From the NCBI GenBank assembly GCA_900548495.1, contig URKT01000062.1:1-12343 (forward strand): DNA of 12,343 nt. The letters are read 5' to 3'. Position numbers and translations under genes: made by a program. Below the pieces are notes generated by a model. The model was not told the DNA's origin, did not search any database, and was given only the letters and a program-made list of their open reading frames with translations. Position 1 is the stretch's first letter. Every line of letters begins with the position of its first letter. Source of the DNA: an uncultured Collinsella sp. Its GTDB lineage: Bacteria; Actinomycetota; Coriobacteriia; Coriobacteriales; Coriobacteriaceae. Shown here one piece after another: positions 1-6,385 of the stretch.

Positions 1-514
1 CCGTGACGCGGTCGCAGCCCATGTGGCCGGGGAGACGGAGACCCTTGAGAACGCGTGCGGGGTAAGCGCACATGCCCACCGAACCGGGGGCGCGGTGGAA
101 GTGGTGACCATGGCCACCGGGACCGCCGGCAAAACCGTAACGCTTGATGACGCCGGCGAAACCCTTGCCTTTGCTGACGCCGATGACGTCGACCTTGTCG
201 ACATCGTTGAATGCCTCGACGGTGAGCGTATCACCGACTGCATGCTCGGAGGCATCCTCGACGCGGACCTCGCGCAGGTAGCGCATAGGCGCTACGCCTG
301 CCTTTGCGAAGTGGCCCTGCATGGGCTTGTTTACCTTCTTTTCCTTGATGTCACCGAAACCGATTTGCACGGCCTCATAGCCGTCGGTGTCGGTGGTCTT
401 GACCTGCGAGATAACGCAGGGGCCAGCCTGGATGACGGTCACGGGGATGATGGTGTCATCCTCTCCCCAGACTTGCGTCATGCCCAGCTTGCGGCCGAGA
501 ATCGTGTTGACCAT
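1..514 (-). CDS. rplC: 50S ribosomal protein L3, 5' part only
   Basis: Ribosomal protein L3 binds 23S rRNA early in large-subunit assembly and lies near the peptidyl-transferase centre. The minus strand reads from ATG at 514 with the L3 opening MVNTILGRKLGMTQVW. The L3 signature follows around residues 105-130, a phenylalanine leading into SKGKGF, then the GGPGGHGHHFHRAPGSVGM loop that reaches toward the catalytic centre. An AAGG Shine-Dalgarno (complement of 521-524) sits seven bases before the start. 171 codons are present; the family is about 205-210 residues, so roughly 35 C-terminal residues lie beyond the left edge. The rest of a ribosomal protein operon probably follows there. No rpsJ-like reading frame precedes it, unlike the usual S10 operon order. 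Identity is certain; operon position is inferred. Confidence 0.97.
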   Translation of the reverse strand, partial: MVNTILGRKLGMTQVWGEDDTIIPVTVIQAGPCVISQVKTTDTDGYEAVQIGFGDIKEKKVNKPMQGHFAKAGVAPMRYLREVRVEDASEHAVGDTLTVEAFNDVDKVDVIGVSKGKGFAGVIKRYGFAGGPGGHGHHFHRAPGSVGMCAYPARVLKGLRLPGHMGCDRVT

Positions 515-533
515 TACCAACCTTACTGTCAGG

Positions 534-577
534 CGATCTTGAGGCGGAAAGCGGTTTTGCTTTCTCTCAGCGGATCG
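534..577 (-). promoter_or_regulatory. Folded mRNA leader before rplC
   Basis: Read on the minus strand, this stretch folds into a nearly symmetric three-step hairpin: CGATC with GATCG at the base, TGAG with CTCA in the middle, and GAAAGC with GCTTTC at the top around an AAAACC loop. The helices are separated by matching CGC/A internal loops. It ends about ten bases before the AAGG ribosome binding site of rplC and lacks a following T-run, so it is not an ordinary terminator. Ribosomal protein operons are often controlled by a leader structure bound by one of their products (L4 in the E. coli S10 operon). That role here is inference. Confidence 0.5.
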
Positions 578-755
578 CGGCTTCGAGCCTGCTCCCTTTG
601 CACGTGAGATTTGCGCCAGGAGTTAGACACACTGCGCCAAAAATGCACAGCGTTCGATATATTACCCCTGTGCGCCACGGAATGCTAGGAAAAGTTTGGG
701 ATTATCTACGTATCGCGTGTCGATTTCTTTTAAAGCATGCTCGACGCAGAACGTG

Positions 756-789
756 AAAAAGGGGCCGCTCGTCATGAGCGACCCCCTTT
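756..789 (-). terminator. Terminator-like hairpin, best on minus strand
   Basis: AAAGGGG and CGCTC (758-770) pair with GAGCG and CCCCTTT (776-789) around a five-base loop, with a small 1x2 internal loop. On the minus strand the stem runs into five T (complement of 756-760), a good intrinsic terminator shape. On the plus strand only three T follow, then CCC. It lies between two divergent genes, so there is no obvious minus-strand gene to terminate. It may stop antisense transcription out of the efflux operon before the rplC promoter, or act as a leader hairpin for the MarR gene, whose ATG is seven bases beyond the stem. Confidence 0.55.
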
Positions 790-795
790 CCCTGC

Positions 796-1269
796 ATGCG
801 TTATGCCCTATTGTCACAGCCGGCGGATACACCCGAAGCGGTTAGCTCAGAAGACAAGCTTGCCAAGCGCATCCTCAATGGCCTGGGCTTTTGCGGCCAT
901 TACATGCATTTTCATGGCGGAGGCGTGTCCGGCAAGGCGCCCATCATCTGCCTGCTGGCCAAGCAACCCGGCGGCGAGATGTCGCAGCAGGAACTCGGCA
1001 TGCACTTTGACCTCAAGCCGGGGTCGCTTTCCGAGATCCTGTCCAAACTCGAGCTCAACGGCCTCATCGAGCGCAGCCGTAACCCCAAGGATCGACGGCA
1101 GCTCACCATTCGCCTGACCGAAACCGGCCGGGAAAACGCCCGCATCGACCAGGCAGCCCGCATTCGCTTTAGAGAGCAGGCCTTTGGTGCCCTCACCCAC
1201 GACGAGCGCGAGCAGCTCGCCGAAATGCTCGAGAAAATCCGTGTAACCTGGGAGGAACTGGATGATTAA
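796..1269 (+). CDS. MarR-family transcriptional regulator
   Basis: A 157-residue winged helix-turn-helix protein, the usual MarR length. MarR proteins are dimeric regulators, often repressors released by small ligands or oxidation, and commonly control the adjacent efflux gene. Residues about 62-91 form the helix-turn-helix (MSQQELGMHFDLKPGSLSEI), and the wing holds the family DRR motif (D99-R101) followed by LTIRLTETGR. Residues 33-40 form a Cys/His cluster (C33, H35, H38, H40), which could sense metal or redox state; that is speculation. The gene overlaps the next one by eight bases, so the product very likely regulates its own efflux operon. The start is uncertain: no Shine-Dalgarno precedes ATG 796, a stop at 775-777 blocks extension, and the next candidate is TTG 811. 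The transcript may be leaderless. Confidence 0.9.
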   Translation: MRYALLSQPADTPEAVSSEDKLAKRILNGLGFCGHYMHFHGGGVSGKAPIICLLAKQPGGEMSQQELGMHFDLKPGSLSEILSKLELNGLIERSRNPKDRRQLTIRLTETGRENARIDQAARIRFREQAFGALTHDEREQLAEMLEKIRVTWEELDD

Positions 1270-3076
1270 AACCCTCATGGGCAGCATCCGCGACTATATA
1301 AAAGTCACCGTTGCCACGCCGTTGCTCGTGCTTGGCGAGGTGCTCTGCGAGATGCTGATTCCATTTATCACCGCCAACCTGATCGACGCCATCAAAGATG
1401 GCACCACCGTAGCCGAGATGCTTCCCACCGCGGGCTTTTTGGTGCTCATCGCGCTGACGTCGCTTGCTTTTGGCGCCGCTGCCGGCGTCACCTGCAGCCA
1501 TGCGAGTTGCGGCTTCGCTAAGAACCTGCGTCACGACCTGTTCTACAAGATCCAGACGTTCAGCTTTGCCAACATCGATGAGTTCTCGAGCTCCTCGCTC
1601 GTCACGCGCCTGACCACCGATATCAACAACGTGCAGCAGGCCTTTATGATGATCATCCGTATCGCCGTGCGCGCGCCGCTGGTATTGATCTTCGCCTTTA
1701 CCATGGCATTTATCATGGGCGGCAGCGTCGCCATGGTCTACCTGGTCATCATTCCGCTGCTGGGCTTTGGGCTGTTCTTTATCATCTTTAAGGTGCGTCC
1801 CATCTTCTCGCGCGTGTTCCACAAGTACGACGCCCTTAACGAGTCCGTCGAGGAAAACGTCACCGGCATGCGCGTGGTCAAGAGCTACGTGCGCGAAGAC
1901 TTTGAGAAGGAGAAGTTCGCGACCGCCGCACGCGACGTCCAGATGGACTTCACCCGCGCCGAGAAGCTGCTTGCCTTTAACAACCCCATGATGAACATCT
2001 GCGTCAACGGCGCGTTTGTCGTCATCATCTACCTGGGCTCCAAGCTCATCATCACGAGCCAGGGCACGCTGTTCGACGTGGGCCAGCTCTCCTCGATCTT
2101 TACCTATGGCTTCCAAATCCTCATGAGCCTGATGCAGCTATCGATGATCTTTGTCATGGTGACCATGGCCGACGAATCGGCGCACCGCATCACCGAGGTG
2201 CTGGCCGCCGAGCCCACGATCGCCGATCCCGCCGAGCCCGTGCTCGAGGTCGCCGATGGCTCCATCGACTTTGACCACGTGAGCTTTAAGTATTCCGCGC
2301 ATGCGAAGCGCCAGGCGCTCGACGATATCGACCTGCACATTAAGAGCGGCGAGACCATCGGCATCATCGGCGGCACCGGCTCGGCCAAGTCCACGCTCGT
2401 AAACCTCATCGCCCGCCTGTACGACGCCACCGAGGGTACCGTGCGCGTGGGCGGCGTGGATGTACGCGACTACGACTTGGACGCCCTGCGCCACCAGGTG
2501 GCCATGGTGCTGCAGAAAAACGTGCTGTTTAGCGGCACGATTGCCGAGAACCTGCGTTGGGGCGACCCGAACGCCACCGACGAAGAGGTCCGCGAGGCCG
2601 CGCATCTGGCCTGCGCCGACGAGTTTGTCGACGGCTTCCCCAAGGGCTATGACACCTGGATCGAACAGGGCGGCTCCAATGTTTCCGGTGGTCAGAAGCA
2701 GCGCCTGTGCATTGCGCGTGCCCTGCTGCGTCGCCCCAAGATCTTGATCCTGGACGACTCCACGAGCGCCGTCGACACCAAGACCGACGCCAAGATTCGC
2801 GCAGGGCTGGCAAGCTATCTGCCCAACACGACCAAGCTCATCATCGCCCAGCGCATTAGCTCCGTGCAGGACGCAGACCGCATCATCGTCATGGAGGGCG
2901 GCCGCATCGCGCAGATCGGTAACCACGACGAGCTGCTCAAGACGAGCGAGATCTACCGCGAGACCTTTACCTCGCAGAACAAGATGTCTGCCGAGGGCGA
3001 AGAGGCCGTCGAGGCCGACACCGAGGCATCCGTAACGCAAGCTCAGACCCAGGAAGGAGGCGAGGCACATGAGTAA
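1262..3076 (+). CDS. Heterodimeric ABC exporter, subunit with degenerate ATP site
   Basis: An ABC half-transporter of 604 residues: about six membrane helices (roughly 15-300) fused to an ATPase domain (about 330-573), then an acidic tail of about 30 residues. Walker A is GGTGSAKS (370-377), the signature VSGGQ (474-478), and Walker B ILILD ends at D498. The catalytic position is D499 instead of Glu, and the switch position is Q530 instead of His. These changes mark the subunit that supplies the degenerate ATP site in heterodimeric exporters such as TM287/288 and BmrCD. GGAGGA at 1251-1256 gives a good start, and ATG overlaps the MarR stop by eight bases, suggesting translational coupling. 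It should pair with the following subunit in the cytoplasmic membrane and export drugs or hydrophobic metabolites. Substrate is unknown. Confidence 0.95.
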   Translation: MIKTLMGSIRDYIKVTVATPLLVLGEVLCEMLIPFITANLIDAIKDGTTVAEMLPTAGFLVLIALTSLAFGAAAGVTCSHASCGFAKNLRHDLFYKIQTFSFANIDEFSSSSLVTRLTTDINNVQQAFMMIIRIAVRAPLVLIFAFTMAFIMGGSVAMVYLVIIPLLGFGLFFIIFKVRPIFSRVFHKYDALNESVEENVTGMRVVKSYVREDFEKEKFATAARDVQMDFTRAEKLLAFNNPMMNICVNGAFVVIIYLGSKLIITSQGTLFDVGQLSSIFTYGFQILMSLMQLSMIFVMVTMADESAHRITEVLAAEPTIADPAEPVLEVADGSIDFDHVSFKYSAHAKRQALDDIDLHIKSGETIGIIGGTGSAKSTLVNLIARLYDATEGTVRVGGVDVRDYDLDALRHQVAMVLQKNVLFSGTIAENLRWGDPNATDEEVREAAHLACADEFVDGFPKGYDTWIEQGGSNVSGGQKQRLCIARALLRRPKILILDDSTSAVDTKTDAKIRAGLASYLPNTTKLIIAQRISSVQDADRIIVMEGGRIAQIGNHDELLKTSEIYRETFTSQNKMSAEGEEAVEADTEASVTQAQTQEGGEAHE

Positions 3077-4988
3077 GGCAACGACCGCCGAGCGCGCGCT
3101 CAACCGCAAGGGCGGCACCATGTCGCGCCTCATCAAGACGCTCTTTGGCTTTTACCCCGTGCTTTTGCCCCTCGTCGTCGCCGGCGTGGTGCTCTGCGCC
3201 ATCATCAACTCCATCGGCGCGACCTTCCTTCAGAGCGCCCTGCAGATTATTAGCGAATCGTGGCAGTCGGGCGATTGGGGAGCCGCGCAGCCCAAGATCG
3301 CACAGCTCGTGACCACCCTCGCCTGCATCTACGGCATCGGCATCCTGTCCTCGCTCTTCTGGAACCGCGCCATGGCCATCGTCACGCAGGGCTCGCTGGA
3401 GAAGCTGCGCGAGAAGATGTTCAACCGCATGCAGGACCTGCCGATCCGCTACTTCGACACGCACCAGCGCGGCGACATCATGAGCCACTACACCAATGAC
3501 ATCGACACGCTGCGCCAGATGATCAGCCAGTCGCTGCCCAACCTGCTCATGACGGTCATCGTCATCGTCACGGTGTTCTTTATCATGCTGTACTACAGCG
3601 TGTGGATGTGCTTGGTCATTATTGCCGGCGTCGCCTTTATGACCTTTATGACCAAGCTGCTCGGCTCCAACTCCGCGCGCTTCTTTATTGCGCAGCAGAC
3701 CGAGCTCGGCGTTGTCGAGGGCCATATCGAGGAAGTCATGAACGGCCAGAAGGTCGTTAAGGCATTCTGCCACGAGTCTGCCGCCGAAGCCGATTTTGAT
3801 GAGCGCAACGAAAAGCTCTTCGAGGTCTCGCAGAAGGCCAACATGTACGCCAACATCCTCATGCCCATCCTTATGAACCTGGGCAACCTGCTCTACGTGC
3901 TGGTCGCACTGGCCGGCGGCATTTTCCTAGCGCTGGGCGTGCCCAACCTGAGCATCTCGGGCATGGCGCTGTCCATCGCCGTCGTGGTGCCGTTCCTCAA
4001 CATGACCAAGCAGTTCTGCGGACAGATCGGTCAGATCTCGCAGCAGATCAACGCCGTGGTCATGGGCCTCGCCGGCGCCGACCGTATCTTTGAGCTCATC
4101 GACGAGGAGCCCGAAGCCGACGAAGGCTATGTGACGCTTGTCAACGCTCAGGTGAACCCCGATACCTGGCAGCTCGAGGAGGCCGACCACCACACTGGCA
4201 TGTGGGCGTGGAAACATCCGCACCGCGCAACCGGCGAGATCGAGTACGTGCCGCTGCGTGGCGACCTGGTCATGGACAACGTCGACTTTGGCTACACGCC
4301 CGACCACGAGGTGCTGCACGGCGTGTCTGTGTTTGCCAAGCCGGGCCAGAAGGTCGCGTTTGTCGGCGCCACCGGTGCCGGTAAGACGACCATCACCAAC
4401 CTCATCAACCGCTTCTATGACATCGCCGACGGCAAGATTCGCTACGACGGCATCAACGTCAACAAGATCCGCAAGGCAGACCTGCGCCGCTCGCTGGGCG
4501 TGGTGCTGCAGGACGTAAACCTGTTCACCGGCACCGTGATGGATAACATCCGCTACGGCAATCTGGATGCCACCGACGAGGAGTGCATCGCGGCAGCAAA
4601 GCTCGCCGGCGCGGACGACTTTATCACCCGCCTGCCCGACGGCTACGACACCATGCTCACCGGCAACGGCGCACAGCTGTCGCAGGGCCAGCGCCAGCTG
4701 ATTTCGATCGCACGCGCCGCCGTCGCCGATCCGCCGGCAATGATTCTGGACGAGGCCACGAGCTCCATCGACACCCGCACCGAGGCCATCGTGCAGGCAG
4801 GCATGGATAAGCTCATGGAGGGCCGCACGACGTTTGTCATCGCGCACCGCCTGTCCACCGTGCGCAACTCCGACGCGATCATCTGTCTGGACCACGGCCG
4901 CATCATCGAGCGCGGCAACCACGACGAGCTGATCGCCAAGCGCGGATATTACTACCAGCTCTATACCGGAGCGTTTGAGCTGGAGTAG
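3069..4988 (+). CDS. Heterodimeric ABC exporter, catalytic subunit
   Basis: A 639-residue half-transporter with a membrane domain (about 20-335) and a complete ATPase domain: Walker A GATGAGKT (433-440), signature LSQGQ (537-541), Walker B AMILDE with catalytic E562, and switch H593. Between the domains lies an inserted linker of about 53 residues (345-397) containing WAWKHP (379-384), typical of the larger subunit in this Firmicutes/Actinobacteria exporter family. The signature carries Gln for the usual second-position Gly (LSQGQ for LSGGQ); this loop faces the degenerate site of the partner, so all deviations fall in one of the two composite sites. A strong AAGGAGG (3054-3060) eight bases before the ATG supports this start over the internal ATG at 3120. 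It overlaps the partner gene by eight bases. Likely multidrug or metabolite export; substrate not determinable. Confidence 0.95.
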   Translation: MSKATTAERALNRKGGTMSRLIKTLFGFYPVLLPLVVAGVVLCAIINSIGATFLQSALQIISESWQSGDWGAAQPKIAQLVTTLACIYGIGILSSLFWNRAMAIVTQGSLEKLREKMFNRMQDLPIRYFDTHQRGDIMSHYTNDIDTLRQMISQSLPNLLMTVIVIVTVFFIMLYYSVWMCLVIIAGVAFMTFMTKLLGSNSARFFIAQQTELGVVEGHIEEVMNGQKVVKAFCHESAAEADFDERNEKLFEVSQKANMYANILMPILMNLGNLLYVLVALAGGIFLALGVPNLSISGMALSIAVVVPFLNMTKQFCGQIGQISQQINAVVMGLAGADRIFELIDEEPEADEGYVTLVNAQVNPDTWQLEEADHHTGMWAWKHPHRATGEIEYVPLRGDLVMDNVDFGYTPDHEVLHGVSVFAKPGQKVAFVGATGAGKTTITNLINRFYDIADGKIRYDGINVNKIRKADLRRSLGVVLQDVNLFTGTVMDNIRYGNLDATDEECIAAAKLAGADDFITRLPDGYDTMLTGNGAQLSQGQRQLISIARAAVADPPAMILDEATSSIDTRTEAIVQAGMDKLMEGRTTFVIAHRLSTVRNSDAIICLDHGRIIERGNHDELIAKRGYYYQLYTGAFELE

Positions 4989-5000
4989 GTAGGTTTGTTC

Positions 5001-5109
5001 CACGGAGGTCTCCCAGGCGGGCCGGGGTGTAACCTCCGTGCTCAAACATTCTCGCTTCGCTGCGAAACTGCGCGCGGAAGTTACACCCCGGCCCGCCTGG
5101 GAGACCTCC
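5001..5109. repeat. Long inverted repeat with 30-bp perfect arms
   Basis: The arms at 5004-5033 and 5080-5109 are exact reverse complements over 30 bases, separated by 46 bases. The left arm begins GGAGGTCTCC and ends GGGGTGTAAC. A nested pair, CACGGAGGT (5001-5009) with ACCTCCGTG (5032-5040), competes with the long stem because both use the same left bases. The spacer includes TTCG/CGAA (5056-5066). It begins 12 bases after the exporter stop codon and ends 42 bases before a conventional terminator. It could be a non-autonomous mobile or REP-like repeat, or a 3' mRNA stabiliser. No coding capacity is visible and no target-site duplication was recognised. Confidence 0.85.
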
Positions 5110-5151
5110 TGCGCGCAATCAACCCGTCATTAAAACAGAATAAAAGTTGAT

Positions 5152-5185
5152 GAGGCCCTGGCCGTTTGGCCAGGGCCTCGTTTTG
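5152..5185 (+). terminator. Intrinsic terminator of the efflux operon
   Basis: A perfect 12-bp stem, GAGGCCCTGGCC (5152-5163) with GGCCAGGGCCTC (5168-5179), has a GTTT loop and is followed by GTTTTG. It ends the MarR/ABC operon, about 163 bases after the last stop codon. It may also stop minus-strand transcripts from the convergent LysR gene, though the minus-strand T-run (complement of 5143-5146) is separated from the stem. Confidence 0.92.
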
Positions 5186-5203
5186 TAAAGATGATTATTA
5201 AAT

Positions 5204-5269
5204 CCCCGTCCCAGAAAAATCATCGGGCAGGCAGGGCGGCAAAAGTAGTCAAAAAAGCCCCGTCCCAGA
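5204..5269 (-). repeat. Direct repeat of TCTGGGACGGGG after the LysR gene
   Basis: The 12-base word CCCCGTCCCAGA occurs at 5204-5215 and again at 5258-5269 (TCTGGGACGGGG on the minus strand), 54 bases apart. The downstream side of the second copy, read on the minus strand, is a T6 run (complement of 5251-5256). With a weak five-pair stem (5256-5260 with 5271-5275, one G-U) this might terminate the LysR transcript, but the stem is poor. The first copy, extended to 5226, closely matches 9813-9835 in the gap before tex, so this looks like a dispersed intergenic repeat. Confidence 0.6.
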
Positions 5270-5273
5270 TGAG

Positions 5274-6152
5274 CTAGTTGAGAAGTTGGGCCATGGCGTT
5301 GACGAATTTTTGTACTTGGAAGGTTGGCTCGAGCGGGTAGTGCAGAAAGACCGGCACCTCGCGGCCGCACAGGAACGGCACGCCCACAAAGGCAGGGTGC
5401 ACGCCCGACCATGCGCCGCAGGTAAGCACCGCGTCGCCCTTTTCCTCGGCTTCGTTAAAGAGCGCAAAGTCAAAGCTATCCACATCGATCACATCCACGC
5501 CGCCGTCGGCCAACAGGTCGATGCGCAGGCTGTCCATGGCGTCGTTGCCGTGGCGCAGTACGCGCAGACGCATACCCTCCAAGTCGGCGACCGTAATGCG
5601 ATTCTTGCGCGCCAGCGGGCTCGTGCGCGGCAGGTCAATATAAAACGGCACGTTGACAATGCGGAGCTTTTGGCAGGCATCACCCCAGCGTGGGGTAGAA
5701 AAACTCGACTGCACCACATCAACCTCGCGGCCCAAGCTACGCATGACGGATTCGCGCTCGTCATAGAGGTCGCTTACCGGCACGATCTCAAATCGCAGCG
5801 ACGGCTCCAGATCGTGGATGCCCGTCCACATCGACAGCGTTTGGCGCCCCGGACACATCATCGACACGCCCAGGCGCACGGCACCGCCATCGCCCGCCGC
5901 GCGTCGAGCACGGCGCAGCGCGTCCTCGGACTGCCGCATGATCGAACGTGCGTCGTCCACCAGTAGTGCGCCGGCCGGCGTCACCTTAACGCCTGAGTGC
6001 GAGCGTTCGAACAGCGTGATGCCGAACTCGGCCTCGAAGCCCGACACCTGCTTGACGAGCGCCGGGGTCGAAACGCGCAATTTTGCCGCCGCACGCGAGA
6101 AGCTTCCCAGCTCCGCAGCGGCCGATATGGCCTCAAGTCGTCGATCGTACAC
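5274..6152 (-). CDS. LysR-family transcriptional regulator
   Basis: A 292-residue LysR-type regulator, the standard family length. The N-terminal winged helix-turn-helix covers residues 1-60, with the hallmark FSRAAAKLRVSTPALVKQVS followed by LEAEFG-like FEAEFGITLFER (39-50). The rest (about 88-285) is the effector-binding domain with a periplasmic-binding-protein fold. LysR proteins bind promoters as tetramers and usually activate a divergent gene when bound to a pathway metabolite. Translation starts at GTG 6152, preceded by AGGAGA seven bases upstream; no ATG lies nearby in frame. The gene is divergent from the SDR-MFS-Gfo/Idh genes across a 233-bp gap with operator-like repeats, so it very likely controls them and itself. 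The inducer cannot be read from sequence. Confidence 0.95.
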   Translation of the reverse strand: MYDRRLEAISAAAELGSFSRAAAKLRVSTPALVKQVSGFEAEFGITLFERSHSGVKVTPAGALLVDDARSIMRQSEDALRRARRAAGDGGAVRLGVSMMCPGRQTLSMWTGIHDLEPSLRFEIVPVSDLYDERESVMRSLGREVDVVQSSFSTPRWGDACQKLRIVNVPFYIDLPRTSPLARKNRITVADLEGMRLRVLRHGNDAMDSLRIDLLADGGVDVIDVDSFDFALFNEAEEKGDAVLTCGAWSGVHPAFVGVPFLCGREVPVFLHYPLEPTFQVQKFVNAMAQLLN

Positions 6153-6201
6153 GTCAATCTCCTGTTTTCGCGCCCGTGGCCAGATGGCGCCACAGGGGGT
6201 T

Positions 6202-6329
6202 GTTTTCGCAGGTCACGCGCTCAGTTAAGCATAAGCTGCATTGCACAGTGTAAACCTACGGTTAACGCCATTCTAACAAATATGCAATTCACCTGCGCAA
6301 ATGCAAAGCATACGATAACCTGCGAAAAC
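6202..6329. promoter_or_regulatory. Operator-like repeat array between LysR and SDR genes
   Basis: GTTTTCGCAGGT (6202-6213) is an exact reverse complement of ACCTGCGAAAAC (6318-6329), and a near copy, ACCTGCGCAAA, lies at 6291-6301, 27 bases before the last. A small palindrome, ATGC-AAA-GCAT (6301-6311), lies between these two copies. One copy is near the LysR start and two are near the SDR start. This suits a LysR tetramer bound at separated sites, regulating the divergent operon and its own gene. Assignment to this regulator is inferred from position. Confidence 0.6.
6228..6254 (-). promoter_or_regulatory. Possible LysR gene promoter
   Basis: On the minus strand, TTTACA (complement of 6249-6254) and TATGCT (complement of 6228-6233) resemble -35 and -10 boxes, but the 15-base spacer is short. 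The 6202-6213 operator half would lie just downstream of the start of transcription, which would suit negative autoregulation. Weak evidence. Confidence 0.3.
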
Positions 6330-6332
6330 CAC

Positions 6333-6359
6333 GTGGGTCGGTTAATGGAAACGACCCAC
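6333..6359 (+). promoter_or_regulatory. Hairpin upstream of the SDR gene
   Basis: GTGGGTCG (6333-6340) pairs perfectly with CGACCCAC (6352-6359) around an 11-base loop. It starts four bases after the last operator-like repeat and ends 26 bases before the SDR ATG, ahead of the AAGGGAAG (6373-6380) that probably serves as ribosome binding site. It could be a 5' leader hairpin or a further protein-binding palindrome. It has no T-run. Confidence 0.45.
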
Positions 6360-6385
6360 AGGGAGGCACAAGAAGGGAAGTTCCT

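Noticed and set aside
23..607. A 194-codon plus-strand frame
   Set aside because: It is the antisense of rplC, whose minus-strand translation is unmistakably L3.
529..630. A 33-codon basic minus-strand frame starting with GTG just before rplC
   Set aside because: It has no Shine-Dalgarno, runs through the leader hairpin and resembles neither S10 nor any family I know; a leader peptide is possible but unsupported.
838..850. GCGGTTAGCTCAG, resembling a tRNA D-arm
   Set aside because: No anticodon arm, T-arm or acceptor stem can be formed around it, and it lies in the MarR coding frame.
3120..3122. An internal ATG as alternative start of the second ABC subunit
   Set aside because: ATG 3069 has a near-perfect AAGGAGG at good spacing and overlaps the previous gene as at the first junction of the operon.
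1193..3136. Two long minus-strand frames opposite the first ABC subunit
   Set aside because: They are antisense shadows of a conserved ABC gene with intact motifs, with no ribosome binding sites or recognisable domains.
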